The position numbers and the translations under genes are program-made. The notes under the pieces are model-generated. The model was not told the DNA's origin. It saw only the letters and a list, made by a program, of their open reading frames with translations, and searched no databases. From Pseudomonadota bacterium (GTDB lineage Bacteria > Desulfobacterota > GWC2-55-46 > JADFVP01), in contig JADFVP010000064.1 in NCBI GenBank assembly GCA_015222595.1, forward strand, positions 1-18,515: a stretch of 18,515 bases of DNA, in the 5' to 3' direction. Of this stretch, positions 7,154 to 14,521 are shown in pieces (positions within the stretch are counted from its first letter, which is position 1; the number at the start of each line of letters is the position of its first letter).

Positions 7154-9046
7154 TTATAATGCTATAGACGGAGTAGAGTTGACAAACTCTTTCACTGCCT
7201 TCTCTATCCCGGTGGCATCGAGCCCAAGCTCGGCCTTAAGTTCATTAGGGGTGCCGTGTTCGACATACCTGTCTGGCACGCCAACTCTCTTTACTCGACA
7301 TTCAACATTGTGCTCTTCGAAGAGTTCGAGCACCGCGCTGCCAAATCCCCCCTGCAACGCATTCTCTTCAACGGTAACCACCGTACCCGTTATTGTTTTC
7401 AAAATCAACTCTTCATCCAGCGGCTTCACAAAACGCGCATTTATAACCCCGGCGCTGATACCGGCGGCCTCCAGGTTTTCGGCCGCCTCAACAGCAGGCG
7501 CCACCATGCTTCCGAGCGCTATTATCGTAACGTCTGAGCCGGTTCTCAAGACCTCGGCAGTGCCGGGCTCAATATCTTTGAACCCCGCAGTGGTATCTAC
7601 CCCAAGCCCCGAGCCTCTCGGATACCTGATCGCCACGGGAGAGCCGTACCGTGTTGCGGAGTAGAGCAGGTGACGAAGCTCGTCTTCATCCTTGGGCGCG
7701 GCGAAGATCATGTTCGGCAGATGCCTCAAGTATGAAACGTCGAAGAGGCCGTGGTGCGTGGGACCGTCCTGACCGACTATTCCGGCCCGGTCCAGTGCCA
7801 TGACCACAGGCAGGTTCTGCAGACAGACATCGTGAAAAATCTCGTCGTAGGCTCTGCCCATAAAGGTAGAGTAGATCGCGGTAACAGGAACGAAACCTTC
7901 GCGCGCTAAGCCTGCGGCAAAGGTAAGTGCGTGCTGCTCAGCTATGCCGACGTCGAAGTACCTATCAGGAAAACGGGCCGCAAACGGGCTTAAGCCCGTA
8001 CCGGCTGGCATTGCAGCGGTTATTGCCACAACGCGCTCATCGGCCTCGGCTATCTCTATAAGAGTAGACCCGAAGACACTGGTATACGACGGAGGAGCCG
8101 CCTTCGTTGAACCCTTTAGAGCCTTGCCTGTGCGGGGGTTGAAGGGCGAAACACCGTGAAAGCTCGACGGGTCGTTCTCGGCCGGCAGATACCCCTTGCC
8201 CTTCTTCGTAAGTACGTGGACGAGAACCGGCCCCTTGAGTTCGCTTACGTCTTTTAGCGTATCGACCACCTCTTTTATGTTGTGGCCGTCGATGGGGCCT
8301 ATGTAGTGAAAGCCGAGCCCCTCAAAGAGCATGCCCGGAGTCAGAAGCGTAATCAGCGAGTCTTCGGCCCGCTTGGCAAGTCCCATCAGCTTGTTGCCGA
8401 CCATCGGAATAGAGGTTATAAAGTTCTCTATCTCGCTCTTTAACCTGTTTGCCATCCGCCCGGTCAGCTTGCGGGACAGAAAAGATGAGAGAGCGCCTAC
8501 GTTCTTCGAAATGCTCATCTCGTTATCGTTAAGTACGACTATTAAGTCCTTCTTTATATGGCCAGCCTGATTCAATCCCTCGAAGGCTATTCCAGCGGTC
8601 AAGGAGCCGTCGCCTATTACCGCTATCGCCTTGGCTCCGCTGCCGGAGAGTTCGGAGGCTGCGGCCATGCCGAGCGCTGCGGAGATGGAGGTGGAGGAGT
8701 GACCGGCGCCGAACGGGTCGTACTCGCTCTCGGAGATCTTCGGAAAACCGCTAACCCCGCCGCGAGTTCTAAGCGTATCGAACCGGTCTCTGCGGCCTGT
8801 GAGTATCTTATGAGCGTACGCCTGATGACCGACGTCCCAGACTATACGGTCTTTAGGGGTATCGAAAACGTAGTGGAGCGCGAGCGTAAGCTCAACCGCT
8901 CCAAGGCTCGAAGCAAGATGGCCACCGGTCTTGGAGACGCACTCTATAATGTGGCTGCGCAGCTCCTCGGCAAGGGCGTCTAGCTGCTCGATCTCAAGAG
9001 AGCGCAAGTCCGCAGGTGAATCGATATTTTTAAGTAGTTCTTTCAA
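7154..9046 (-). CDS. dxs: 1-deoxy-D-xylulose-5-phosphate synthase
   Basis: Dxs catalyses the first step of the MEP pathway: thiamine-diphosphate-dependent condensation of pyruvate with glyceraldehyde 3-phosphate, with loss of CO2. The product has 630 residues, normal length. The N-terminal domain has GGHLASSLG (41-49), DVGHQ (71-75), GAGHSSTS (113-120) and the ThDP motif GDGSLT (145-150) with NDNEMSIS (173-180). The middle domain has the catalytic-glutamate motif DVGIAEQHALTFAAGLA and GQDGPTHHG. A C-terminal transketolase domain is present. The start is TTG, with AAAGG six bases upstream, and the first residues MKELLKNIDSPADLRSL match the family N-terminus. It lies 72 bp downstream of ispA and 50 bp upstream of tlyA. 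Making precursor synthesis and prenyl elongation from one transcript is a common arrangement. Confidence 0.97.
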   Translation of the reverse strand: MKELLKNIDSPADLRSLEIEQLDALAEELRSHIIECVSKTGGHLASSLGAVELTLALHYVFDTPKDRIVWDVGHQAYAHKILTGRRDRFDTLRTRGGVSGFPKISESEYDPFGAGHSSTSISAALGMAAASELSGSGAKAIAVIGDGSLTAGIAFEGLNQAGHIKKDLIVVLNDNEMSISKNVGALSSFLSRKLTGRMANRLKSEIENFITSIPMVGNKLMGLAKRAEDSLITLLTPGMLFEGLGFHYIGPIDGHNIKEVVDTLKDVSELKGPVLVHVLTKKGKGYLPAENDPSSFHGVSPFNPRTGKALKGSTKAAPPSYTSVFGSTLIEIAEADERVVAITAAMPAGTGLSPFAARFPDRYFDVGIAEQHALTFAAGLAREGFVPVTAIYSTFMGRAYDEIFHDVCLQNLPVVMALDRAGIVGQDGPTHHGLFDVSYLRHLPNMIFAAPKDEDELRHLLYSATRYGSPVAIRYPRGSGLGVDTTAGFKDIEPGTAEVLRTGSDVTIIALGSMVAPAVEAAENLEAAGISAGVINARFVKPLDEELILKTITGTVVTVEENALQGGFGSAVLELFEEHNVECRVKRVGVPDRYVEHGTPNELKAELGLDATGIEKAVKEFVNSTPSIAL

Positions 9047-9118
9047 TCGCTGCCTTTCTAAATCATTACCTTTATAAAACAGAGCGCAAATAAAAAAAGA
9101 GTAGGGGGAGAAGAGCCG

Positions 9119-10009
9119 TTAGCTGCTTCTTGTTACTATTTTATGCGCAATACCTCTAAGGGGGTCGGCCTTGGAGTCGAAACCTTCAAGGGCTTTAACG
9201 GCCACCTCTACAAGCTCTGATGCCCGCCTCTTCGACTCTACAATGCCGAGCTGCGCCGGGTAGGTTGCCTTGCCGCGAAGCTCGTCCATACCGGCCTTCT
9301 TCCCAAGCTCTTCGTCCGTACCTTCAACGTCGAGTATGTCGTCGGCTATCTGAAATGCGAGCCCGATGGCCTCGCCATAACGCGTAAGGGCTTTAAACTC
9401 CTCATCCGTTGCACCGGCCAGAATAGCCCCGCACCTGACAGAGGCGAGTATCAGCTTACCGGTCTTGTGTATATGGATATACTCCAGCACCGGAAAGGGT
9501 ATCTCGCACCCCTCGGACTCTATATCTACAACCTGACCGCCAATCATTCCGGTCGACCCGGCTGCGCTAGAAAGCTCTACCACGGCCTGAACCACGCGAC
9601 CGGGCTCGACACCCGTTGTACGCCCGACGAGTTCGAATGCCGAGGTCAAGAGCGCGTCTCCGGCGAGTATGGCCATTGCGTCACCGTACTTCTTGTGGCA
9701 CGTCGGAACCCCGCGCCTGAGATCGTCATTGTCGAGAGCAGGCAGATCGTCGTGAATAAGCGAGTAAGTGTGAATGCACTCCACTGCGCAGGCGGCGTTG
9801 ATCGCAACAGTTGCGTCGGCCCCAAGCGCCTCGGCAGCCCCGAGCACAAGCACGGGACGCAATCTTTTGCCGCCGGCAAATAGGCTGTAGTGCTCTGCCT
9901 CGTGCAGCACGGGCGGATAAGTGTCCGGAGCACAAAGCAAATCACGCAAAGCGCCGTTGACCAGAGCGCACTTTTCTTCGAGATATTTATCTAGATCCAA
10001 GAGACACAC
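9119..10009 (-). CDS. ispA: Farnesyl/geranyl diphosphate synthase (IspA-type)
   Basis: This is a short-chain all-trans prenyl diphosphate synthase that extends dimethylallyl diphosphate with isopentenyl diphosphate, feeding quinone and undecaprenyl synthesis. In its 296 residues, GGKRLRP (47-53) binds isopentenyl diphosphate. The first aspartate motif HDDLPALDNDDLRRG (86-100) has the two extra residues typical of bacterial farnesyl synthases. KTG (182-184), Q220 and DDILD (223-227) form the rest of the site. A bulky Y82 five residues before the first motif suggests C15 or shorter products. The start is GTG, with GGAG only three bases upstream, an unusually short gap; a TTG three codons later is the alternative. 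The usual partner xseB is not next to it. It is the first gene of ispA-dxs-tlyA. Confidence 0.93.
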   Translation of the reverse strand: MCLLDLDKYLEEKCALVNGALRDLLCAPDTYPPVLHEAEHYSLFAGGKRLRPVLVLGAAEALGADATVAINAACAVECIHTYSLIHDDLPALDNDDLRRGVPTCHKKYGDAMAILAGDALLTSAFELVGRTTGVEPGRVVQAVVELSSAAGSTGMIGGQVVDIESEGCEIPFPVLEYIHIHKTGKLILASVRCGAILAGATDEEFKALTRYGEAIGLAFQIADDILDVEGTDEELGKKAGMDELRGKATYPAQLGIVESKRRASELVEVAVKALEGFDSKADPLRGIAHKIVTRSS

Positions 10010-10044
10010 TTACTCCGGCCGCTCCACTCTGTAGCTTTATCCCA

Positions 10045-10062
10045 AAAGCCTGACAAGGCTTT
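10045..10062 (-). repeat. Stem-loop in the ispA leader
   Basis: A 7-bp perfect inverted repeat, AAAGCCT and AGGCTTT with loop GACA (plus-strand reading), lies within the predicted 82-base ispA leader, downstream of the promoter and about 35 bases before the start. It is preceded, not followed, by U residues on the transcript, so it is not an obvious terminator. A role in mRNA stability or start access is possible but unproven. Confidence 0.4.
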
Positions 10063-10097
10063 AAAAAGTATCGGCAAATTCATATAAACCAACGAAA

Positions 10098-10126
10098 ATA
10101 ATACCAGAATCGAGAGACAATTACAA
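10098..10126 (-). promoter_or_regulatory. Sigma-70-type promoter for ispA-dxs-tlyA
   Basis: On the minus strand the -35 TTGTAA (10121-10126) and the -10 TATTAT (10098-10103) are 17 bases apart. A TG one base before the -10 gives an extended -10 (TGGTATTAT). The predicted transcript starts near 10091, about 82 bases before the ispA GTG. It lies in the gap downstream of the cold-shock gene terminator, so the isoprenoid genes probably form an independent transcription unit. Confidence 0.65.
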
Positions 10127-10292
10127 GCTATAGACTCTACCGGCACTCTCTTGCGGGGCACGGGAACTAAGAGCCGTTTTTGTGGACGAAATGGGCCGTC
10201 GGGTCGGATAATAACGGCAAAAATGGCCCAAAATAGAACGAGAATAGAAGAGAATTTTGACGAATTTCCGAAGAAAGGGCGAAAAAACTGGT
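10127..10292. other. Intergenic stretch between cold-shock gene terminator and ispA promoter
   Basis: This is the unassigned part of the 424-bp gap between ispA and the cold-shock gene; the rest of the gap holds the ispA leader and promoter on one side and the terminator on the other. I see no open reading frame with family resemblance, no tRNA and no repeat array. Two short overlapping stems compete for the same GCC: TGGGCC/GGCCCA (10192-10197 with 10225-10230) and GCCGT/ACGGC (10195-10199 with 10214-10218). They lie upstream of the ispA promoter and are probably not in a leader RNA. Confidence 0.5.
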
Positions 10293-10337
10293 AAAAAAAA
10301 GGGCCTTCCGCGTAATCATGACGACTGCGGAAGACCC
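10293..10337 (-). terminator. Strong rho-independent terminator of the cold-shock gene
   Basis: On the minus strand, GGGTCTTCCGC pairs with GCGGAAGGCCC (11 bp, one G-U), with a 15-base loop, followed by eight uninterrupted T (10293-10300). It lies about 100 bases after the stop of the cold-shock protein gene. The intervening 3' untranslated region has a repeated GGCTT word but no gene. Confidence 0.92.
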
Positions 10338-10433
10338 ATATATATGAGACAGAGAGAGTGTAAAGACCTCAAAGCCTGCCTGTACGAAAAACTTCTGCGA
10401 AAGCCCGGATGCTAAAGAACAGATCCGCCAAGC

Positions 10434-10634
10434 CTAAGCCTTTACCACGTTGGATGCCTGAGGTCCTTTTGGACCGTCGGTTATTTCAAACTCGACATCC
10501 TCCCCCTCTTTAAGTGTCTTGAAACCTTCTCCACCAATTGCCGAGTAGTGCACAAAGACATCTTCACCCGACTCCTGCTGAATGAAACCAAAACCTTTTG
10601 TATCGTTGAACCACTTGACAGTACCCTTTGCCAT
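10434..10634 (-). CDS. Cold-shock domain protein (CspA family)
   Basis: This is a single-stranded nucleic-acid-binding protein and RNA chaperone of 66 residues, the normal family length. The five-strand OB fold is evident from KGTVKWFNDTKGFGFI with RNP-1 KGFGFI (13-18) and RNP-2 VFVHYSAI (26-33), then GPKGPQASNV near the end. Aromatic residues W8, F9, F15, F17, F27 and H29 make the binding face. The ATG has a very strong AAGGAGG site about 7 bases upstream. The gene is transcribed alone, with its own promoter (10771-10799), a leader of about 130 bases and its own terminator (10293-10337). Members of this family may be cold-induced or constitutive, and the sequence does not decide which. Confidence 0.95.
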   Translation of the reverse strand: MAKGTVKWFNDTKGFGFIQQESGEDVFVHYSAIGGEGFKTLKEGEDVEFEITDGPKGPQASNVVKA

Positions 10635-10680
10635 TTCTGCTCCTCCTTTTTGTCTCCCCCCTGCTGCTCACACAACAAAA

Positions 10681-10718
10681 GGCTGTGTATGATCGTTAAA
10701 AATCGATCACTCACAGCC
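10681..10718 (-). promoter_or_regulatory. Leader hairpin followed by a U-run in the cold-shock mRNA
   Basis: On the minus strand, GGCTGTG pairs with CACAGCC and, inside a 2x2 internal loop, TGATCG pairs with CGATCA around an 8-base A/T loop. The transcript then reads TTTTG. The element lies between the promoter and the ribosome binding site, about 30 bases before the latter. Its shape would suit a partial intrinsic terminator (attenuator) or an RNA thermometer-like fold. Long structured leaders are known for cspA genes, but this one is not a recognised match to any. Confidence 0.55.
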
Positions 10719-10770
10719 TCTATCTTTGCAGTGTAGCAACAAGCATGCTCTCCAGTTAAAATGCTACTAC

Positions 10771-10799
10771 AGAATAGCAAAGCCGGGAAAACGTGTCAA
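10771..10799 (-). promoter_or_regulatory. Strong sigma-70-type promoter of the cold-shock gene
   Basis: A perfect -35 TTGACA (10794-10799) and -10 TATTCT (10771-10776) are 17 bases apart on the minus strand. Immediately upstream is an A/T-rich tract (about 10800-10828, with two runs of seven T on the minus strand) that could act as an UP element for the polymerase alpha subunit. The predicted start is near 10764, giving a leader of about 130 bases. The tract also lies 3' of the yibQ-like gene, where I see no hairpin that would make it a terminator. Confidence 0.85.
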
Positions 10800-10868
10800 G
10801 TCTTTTATTTAAAAAAAGAAAAAAACCTCTGTTCTTTTAAACCTGTTGCGCCGCTGTGCCCTACTCCC

Positions 10869-11852
10869 CTACTCCGTACCGCCGGGGGCCATAAGGTCGG
10901 TTATGCTAACCACCTCTATTCCGCTCTCCTTTAAAAGAGGCACGGTCTCCAACAATACATCGATGGTCTCGTTGTAGGGGTGGCCTATCGCAATTGCGCT
11001 GCCGGTTCTCCGGGCCGTGCGGACCAGCTCGCCAATCTGGGCCCTTATGTAGTCATGATTTCTGGTATTGTCCAAGAAGATGCTGCGCACTCCGCCTCTC
11101 ACGCCCATGCTGGCCATGAGGTCGCCCGCTACCGACTTGGCTGTGGTGCGGCTGTCCAAGAAGAAGAGCCCGCGCTCGGCTACCTGCTTGAGCACTATCC
11201 GCATCATGCGCGTGTCGGCTGTGGCCTTTGAGCCCATGTGGTTATTTACGCCCGATACGTACGGCACGCTAGAAAGGTCTCTGTCGAGAGTGGTACGAAT
11301 AGCGCTGTTGTCCATCGACGTATAGAGCGCGCCCTTTCCGGGGTCGTTGACACTCGAGTTCTCCGGCTCCATCGGCAGGTGCAGCAGCACCTGCCACCCA
11401 TGCAGGTGGGCCTCCTCTGCGCTAGCCGTAGAGTACTTCTGGTGCGGCAGCACGGCCACGGCTATCTCGGCATCAACGCCGAAGAGCCTTCTAAGACGCT
11501 TTATGTCGTACCCGAAGTCGTCTATGACTATCGCAATGCGCGCGCTCTTTAGAGAACCTTCAAGGGTATAGTCCTTGAACCGATCGCGCACATCCGGTAT
11601 CTCGGCGTCGGTCTCAGGGTAGCTCTTGGCCCTATCGAGCGAAGCCTCGCCAATCTCATCTGTGACCGGGCCGGTATGGAAGATAGCTGGAGCGATAAAG
11701 ATAAAGAAGAGGGCCGTAACGACCGCAGTCGCAACCGCAACAGTGCCCAGCCAGACAGCGAGGGTGCGCCCGCTGGCGCGCCTTCCGGCGGCTGACCTCC
11801 TCTTTCCGGTCTTCTGGCCGGTCTTCTTTCCGGGGCTCTTGCGCGTGGCCAT
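10869..11852 (-). CDS. yibQ: Divergent polysaccharide deacetylase family protein (YibQ-like)
   Basis: This is an envelope protein of the divergent polysaccharide deacetylase family (PF04748), which shares the carbohydrate esterase 4 fold. In 327 residues there is a very basic N-terminal tail (1-29, rich in K and R), one membrane anchor (about 31-55), a linker, and the catalytic-fold domain from about 103. Conserved family motifs are IVIDDFGYD (108-116), HLPMEP (158-163), NNHMGS (203-208), FLDSRTT (231-237) and IGHPY (289-293). D111/D112, H158, H205, D233 and H291 are candidate metal or catalytic residues. The activity of YibQ proteins is not well established. It lies 13 bp after ctpA and is probably cotranscribed. 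In Enterobacteria yibQ also neighbours envC, which agrees with a role in cell-wall remodelling. Confidence 0.88.
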   Translation of the reverse strand: MATRKSPGKKTGQKTGKRRSAAGRRASGRTLAVWLGTVAVATAVVTALFFIFIAPAIFHTGPVTDEIGEASLDRAKSYPETDAEIPDVRDRFKDYTLEGSLKSARIAIVIDDFGYDIKRLRRLFGVDAEIAVAVLPHQKYSTASAEEAHLHGWQVLLHLPMEPENSSVNDPGKGALYTSMDNSAIRTTLDRDLSSVPYVSGVNNHMGSKATADTRMMRIVLKQVAERGLFFLDSRTTAKSVAGDLMASMGVRGGVRSIFLDNTRNHDYIRAQIGELVRTARRTGSAIAIGHPYNETIDVLLETVPLLKESGIEVVSITDLMAPGGTE

Positions 11853-11865
11853 CTAAAGCACCACG

Positions 11866-13197
11866 CTAACTTGCATCGCTCAACATGCCCTTGAAGATAT
11901 GCCAGCTCTTCAGGTAATCTATCGCCCTTGTGCGCTGAATATCCTCGGCCTTCTCGTCTGCGGAGCCGTTTCCGTTCTTCTTTGCGGACTCCTTGATCTT
12001 TATCTTCTTCTTTTTCTTGTCGGCCTCTTTGTCGCTGCCCTTCTCGGCCTCAAGGTGCCCCTCAAGATCCTTCTCCTTGACATGCATCTGCGGGCCTGCG
12101 GCCTCTACGATAATATCGGGCTCTATGCCCTTGGCCTGTATAGACCTGCCCGAAGGCGTATAGTACTTGGAGGTGGTCAGCCGTACGGCTGAGCCGTCGG
12201 TGAGCGGAATAATGGTCTGCACAGAGCCCTTGCCGAAGCTCTGGGTACCCAGGATTACCGCCCGCTTATGATCCTGCAACGCTCCGGCAACGATCTCCGA
12301 AGCGCTGGCAGACCCGCCGTTAACGAGCACAATTACCGGATAGTCCGGCTCAGTGCCTTCGGCGTCGGCCCTAAACTCCATCTTAGCCACGTCGTCTCTT
12401 CCCTTGGTGTAGACTATCATCCCGGAGTCCAGGAAGATGTCCGAGACGCCTACCGCCTCGGTAAGAAGCCCGCCGGGGTTGTTCCTGAGGTCGAGCACAA
12501 GACCTTTGAGGCCCCCCTCAGGGGTTATTTTCTTGAGCGCCTTCCTTATCTCCTTCGAGCTGTTCTCTTGAAACTGAGCCAATCTGACGTATCCGAAACC
12601 GTCGTCGAGTTTCTCGAACTTTACGCTCTTTATCTTTATGCGCGCACGGGTGAGAGTAAAGAGCTTCGGCTTGTTGAACGACTCTCTCATTATATGGATA
12701 TTGAGTTCCGTCCCCTTCTTTCCACGCATCAGCTTTACGGCATCGGTAAGCGACATATCCTTTGTCGACTTATCCTCTATCTTAACTATCTTGTCTCCGG
12801 CCTCTATTCCCGCTCTGTCGGCCGGAGTGTCCTCTATAGGAGAGACGACCGTCAAGACACCGTCTCGCATAGATATCTCTATGCCGATGCCTCCGAAGAC
12901 TCCCTTGGTATCTATCTGCATCTCTTTATAATCATCGGGGGTCAGGAAGCTGGAGTGCGGGTCGAGCTTCTTTATCATGCCCTTTAGCGCAGAGTAGATA
13001 AGCTCCTTGGACTCCTTCTCTTCGGCATAATCTTTCTGCACTATGCCGAGCACGTCGGCAAAGATCTTGAGCGACTTGTAGGTCTCGTTCTGCACCGCAA
13101 CCACCTGGCGAGAGAGTATCCACTGCGCCGCTGTCAGGGCTATTGCCAATACCAGTATGCCGCTTAGAACCTTCGGGCTGAAAAACCGCTTAATCAT
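11866..13197 (-). CDS. ctpA: C-terminal processing protease CtpA/Prc (S41 family)
   Basis: This is a periplasmic serine protease with a Ser-Lys dyad, 443 residues. It has an N-terminal signal anchor (about 8-28), a PDZ domain (about 95-180, with GVFGGIGIEI), and the protease core with GLVLDLRNNPGGLL (232-245), NGGSASASEIVAGALQD and FGKGSVQT. S298 and K323, 25 residues apart, are the expected dyad. A lysine/glutamate-rich low-complexity stretch (about 376-418) precedes a conserved-looking C-terminal helix. Family members trim or degrade periplasmic proteins, including cell-wall hydrolases and their regulators, which fits the position between an EnvC-like gene and yibQ. The ATG has AAGGAGG four bases upstream. 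It has its own promoter at 13262-13289, and the 153-bp gap to the envC-like stop holds two inverted repeats. Confidence 0.95.
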   Translation of the reverse strand: MIKRFFSPKVLSGILVLAIALTAAQWILSRQVVAVQNETYKSLKIFADVLGIVQKDYAEEKESKELIYSALKGMIKKLDPHSSFLTPDDYKEMQIDTKGVFGGIGIEISMRDGVLTVVSPIEDTPADRAGIEAGDKIVKIEDKSTKDMSLTDAVKLMRGKKGTELNIHIMRESFNKPKLFTLTRARIKIKSVKFEKLDDGFGYVRLAQFQENSSKEIRKALKKITPEGGLKGLVLDLRNNPGGLLTEAVGVSDIFLDSGMIVYTKGRDDVAKMEFRADAEGTEPDYPVIVLVNGGSASASEIVAGALQDHKRAVILGTQSFGKGSVQTIIPLTDGSAVRLTTSKYYTPSGRSIQAKGIEPDIIVEAAGPQMHVKEKDLEGHLEAEKGSDKEADKKKKKIKIKESAKKNGNGSADEKAEDIQRTRAIDYLKSWHIFKGMLSDAS

Positions 13198-13237
13198 CTA
13201 TCCTCCTTGACTCTCACTCTACTATCGACTATTGTTT

Positions 13238-13254
13238 CCCGCCAATGGGGCGGG
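13238..13254 (-). repeat. Stem-loop at the predicted 5' end of the ctpA mRNA
   Basis: CCCGCC and GGCGGG form a 6-bp stem with a 5-base loop CCATT on the minus strand. It begins within a base or two of the predicted transcription start, a position where stem-loops often protect mRNA from 5' decay. It contains the word CCGCCCCATTG, which recurs in the ftsE leader. Confidence 0.45.
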
Positions 13255-13261
13255 TCAGTTT

Positions 13262-13289
13262 ATTATACAGCTACAGTATACAGATACAA
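13262..13289 (-). promoter_or_regulatory. Sigma-70-type promoter for ctpA-yibQ
   Basis: The minus strand has a perfect -10 TATAAT (13262-13267) and -35 TTGTAT (13284-13289), 16 bases apart. The predicted start is near 13255, giving a leader of about 58 bases before the ctpA ATG. It makes ctpA-yibQ independently transcribable although the genes follow ftsEX and the envC-like gene. Confidence 0.7.
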
Positions 13290-13293
13290 CGGA

Positions 13294-13321
13294 GCGGTAT
13301 GCGACCATGCTCACATACCGC
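13294..13321. promoter_or_regulatory. Operator-like inverted repeat just upstream of the ctpA promoter
   Basis: GCGGTATG and CATACCGC form an 8-bp perfect inverted repeat with a 12-base spacer. It starts four bases upstream of the ctpA -35. No T-run follows it in either direction, so it is a poor intrinsic terminator for the envC-like gene. The arm spacing would suit a dimeric regulator, and the centre-to-centre distance of the arms is 20 bp, about two helical turns. It may alternatively be a transcript-end hairpin. Confidence 0.45.
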
Positions 13322-13350
13322 CAAAAGGCATGCCAAGTATAGCACACTCT

Positions 13351-14517
13351 CTACCTCTTCGATAGCCACCTCTCTGGATCTTTCGGCACGCCCCGTTCGC
13401 GAAGTTCGAAGTAGAGCCCGGAAGAGTCTCTGGGCCCGGTATCCCCGACAAGCCCTATCTCCATGCCCTCTGTAACGAGATCTCCGCGCTCCTTCAATAT
13501 CTTGTCGAGATAGGCGTAGAGGGTATAGAAGCCGCCGCCGTTATCGACTATCATCAACTGGCCGTACCCCTTGAGCCAGCCCGTAAAGACGACCTTGCCC
13601 GCGTAGACGGACTCTACCGCTTTGCCGGTCGGGGCCTCTATGACTATTCCGTTATTGAAGGTTACGGTTCTAAAGCGCGGATGCCGAACCTTGCCGAACT
13701 TTGCCGCTATGCGTCCCTTTACCGGCCTCGGCAGCTTGCCGCGCATACGGGAAAAACCCGAAACTGCATAACCGCCGCGATCCGCCCGAAGCTCTTCCAG
13801 CAGCCCCTGAAGCTCTTTGGCCGCCACCTCAAGCTCGGTGGCAATCTTCATAGAGCGGTCCTTCTGCCGCTTGACCTTCCTTAAGAGCGAGCCCTTGCTT
13901 CTCTTTAGCCTCTCGGCCTCGCTCTTCTTGGCGATCATCACGCGCCGGGACTCCTCTTTGCTTCTGCGCAACTTCTCCAGTTTCTCAGTCTCTGCCCTGA
14001 GCCTCTTGACCTTTGCATCGTACTTTTCGAGAAGCACGCGGTCGGAGTCCATTATAACGGAGAGGTACTTGTGCCGCCTTGCAACCGACACAGGCTCCCG
14101 AGCATCTACGGAGAAGAGCACGTTCAGCACCCCGCCGCCGCGCATCTTGTAGATAGCCACCAGACGAGTGGCGAGCCGCGCTTTTAGCGCCTTGCGCTCG
14201 CGCTCCATAAGCGCGACACTGGAGTCGGCCTTAATTATTTTTTTCTTTAGCGACCTTATACTGCGCTCCGCCCGCTTAAGCTCTTTTCTGCGCGAGGAGA
14301 GCGTGCGGTTTATCCTGTGTATCTCGCCGAGCACGGTGGACTCTTTGCGCTTGTACTTCTTTACCTTCGCCTTGGCGCTGTCGAGCTTCTGCTCCACCTC
14401 TTCGAGCCTCTTCTCTTGCGAAGAGAAGCTGCCCTTATCGGCGCCGATAGCGGGTGAAGCTAAGAGCGATAACGCCACGAACAGAACGGTTGCGCAGAGG
14501 AGTGTCGTTGACTTCAT
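13351..14517 (-). CDS. envC: EnvC-like activator of cell-wall amidases (degenerate LytM/M23 domain)
   Basis: This periplasmic protein is expected to be recruited by FtsEX and to switch on cell-wall hydrolases. Its 388 residues comprise a signal peptide (1 to about 25, hydrophobic TLLCATVLFVALSLLA), a long basic coiled coil (about 32-248) and a C-terminal LytM/peptidase M23 domain (about 266-375). The metal-binding residues of active M23 enzymes appear to be lost: the HxGID motif reads NNGIV (288-292), the tyrosine-alanine-histidine position is YAY (334-336), and HLH is GLY (367-369). That pattern is the hallmark of EnvC, which activates amidases rather than cutting peptidoglycan itself. It starts four bases after the ftsX stop. 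The symbol rests on domain structure and operon position. Confidence 0.9.
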   Translation of the reverse strand: MKSTTLLCATVLFVALSLLASPAIGADKGSFSSQEKRLEEVEQKLDSAKAKVKKYKRKESTVLGEIHRINRTLSSRRKELKRAERSIRSLKKKIIKADSSVALMERERKALKARLATRLVAIYKMRGGGVLNVLFSVDAREPVSVARRHKYLSVIMDSDRVLLEKYDAKVKRLRAETEKLEKLRRSKEESRRVMIAKKSEAERLKRSKGSLLRKVKRQKDRSMKIATELEVAAKELQGLLEELRADRGGYAVSGFSRMRGKLPRPVKGRIAAKFGKVRHPRFRTVTFNNGIVIEAPTGKAVESVYAGKVVFTGWLKGYGQLMIVDNGGGFYTLYAYLDKILKERGDLVTEGMEIGLVGDTGPRDSSGLYFELRERGVPKDPERWLSKR

Positions 14518-14521
14518 ACTT

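Noticed and set aside
10192..10230. Two mutually exclusive stems (TGGGCC/GGCCCA versus GCCGT/ACGGC) that could look like a riboswitch.
   Set aside because: They lie upstream of the predicted ispA promoter and downstream of the cold-shock terminator, so they are probably not transcribed as a leader. The stems are only 5-6 bp and match no known class.
10800..10868. T-rich tract after the yibQ-like gene, considered as its terminator.
   Set aside because: I could not find a hairpin in front of the T-run. Its placement upstream of the cold-shock -35 is better explained as an A/T-rich UP element.
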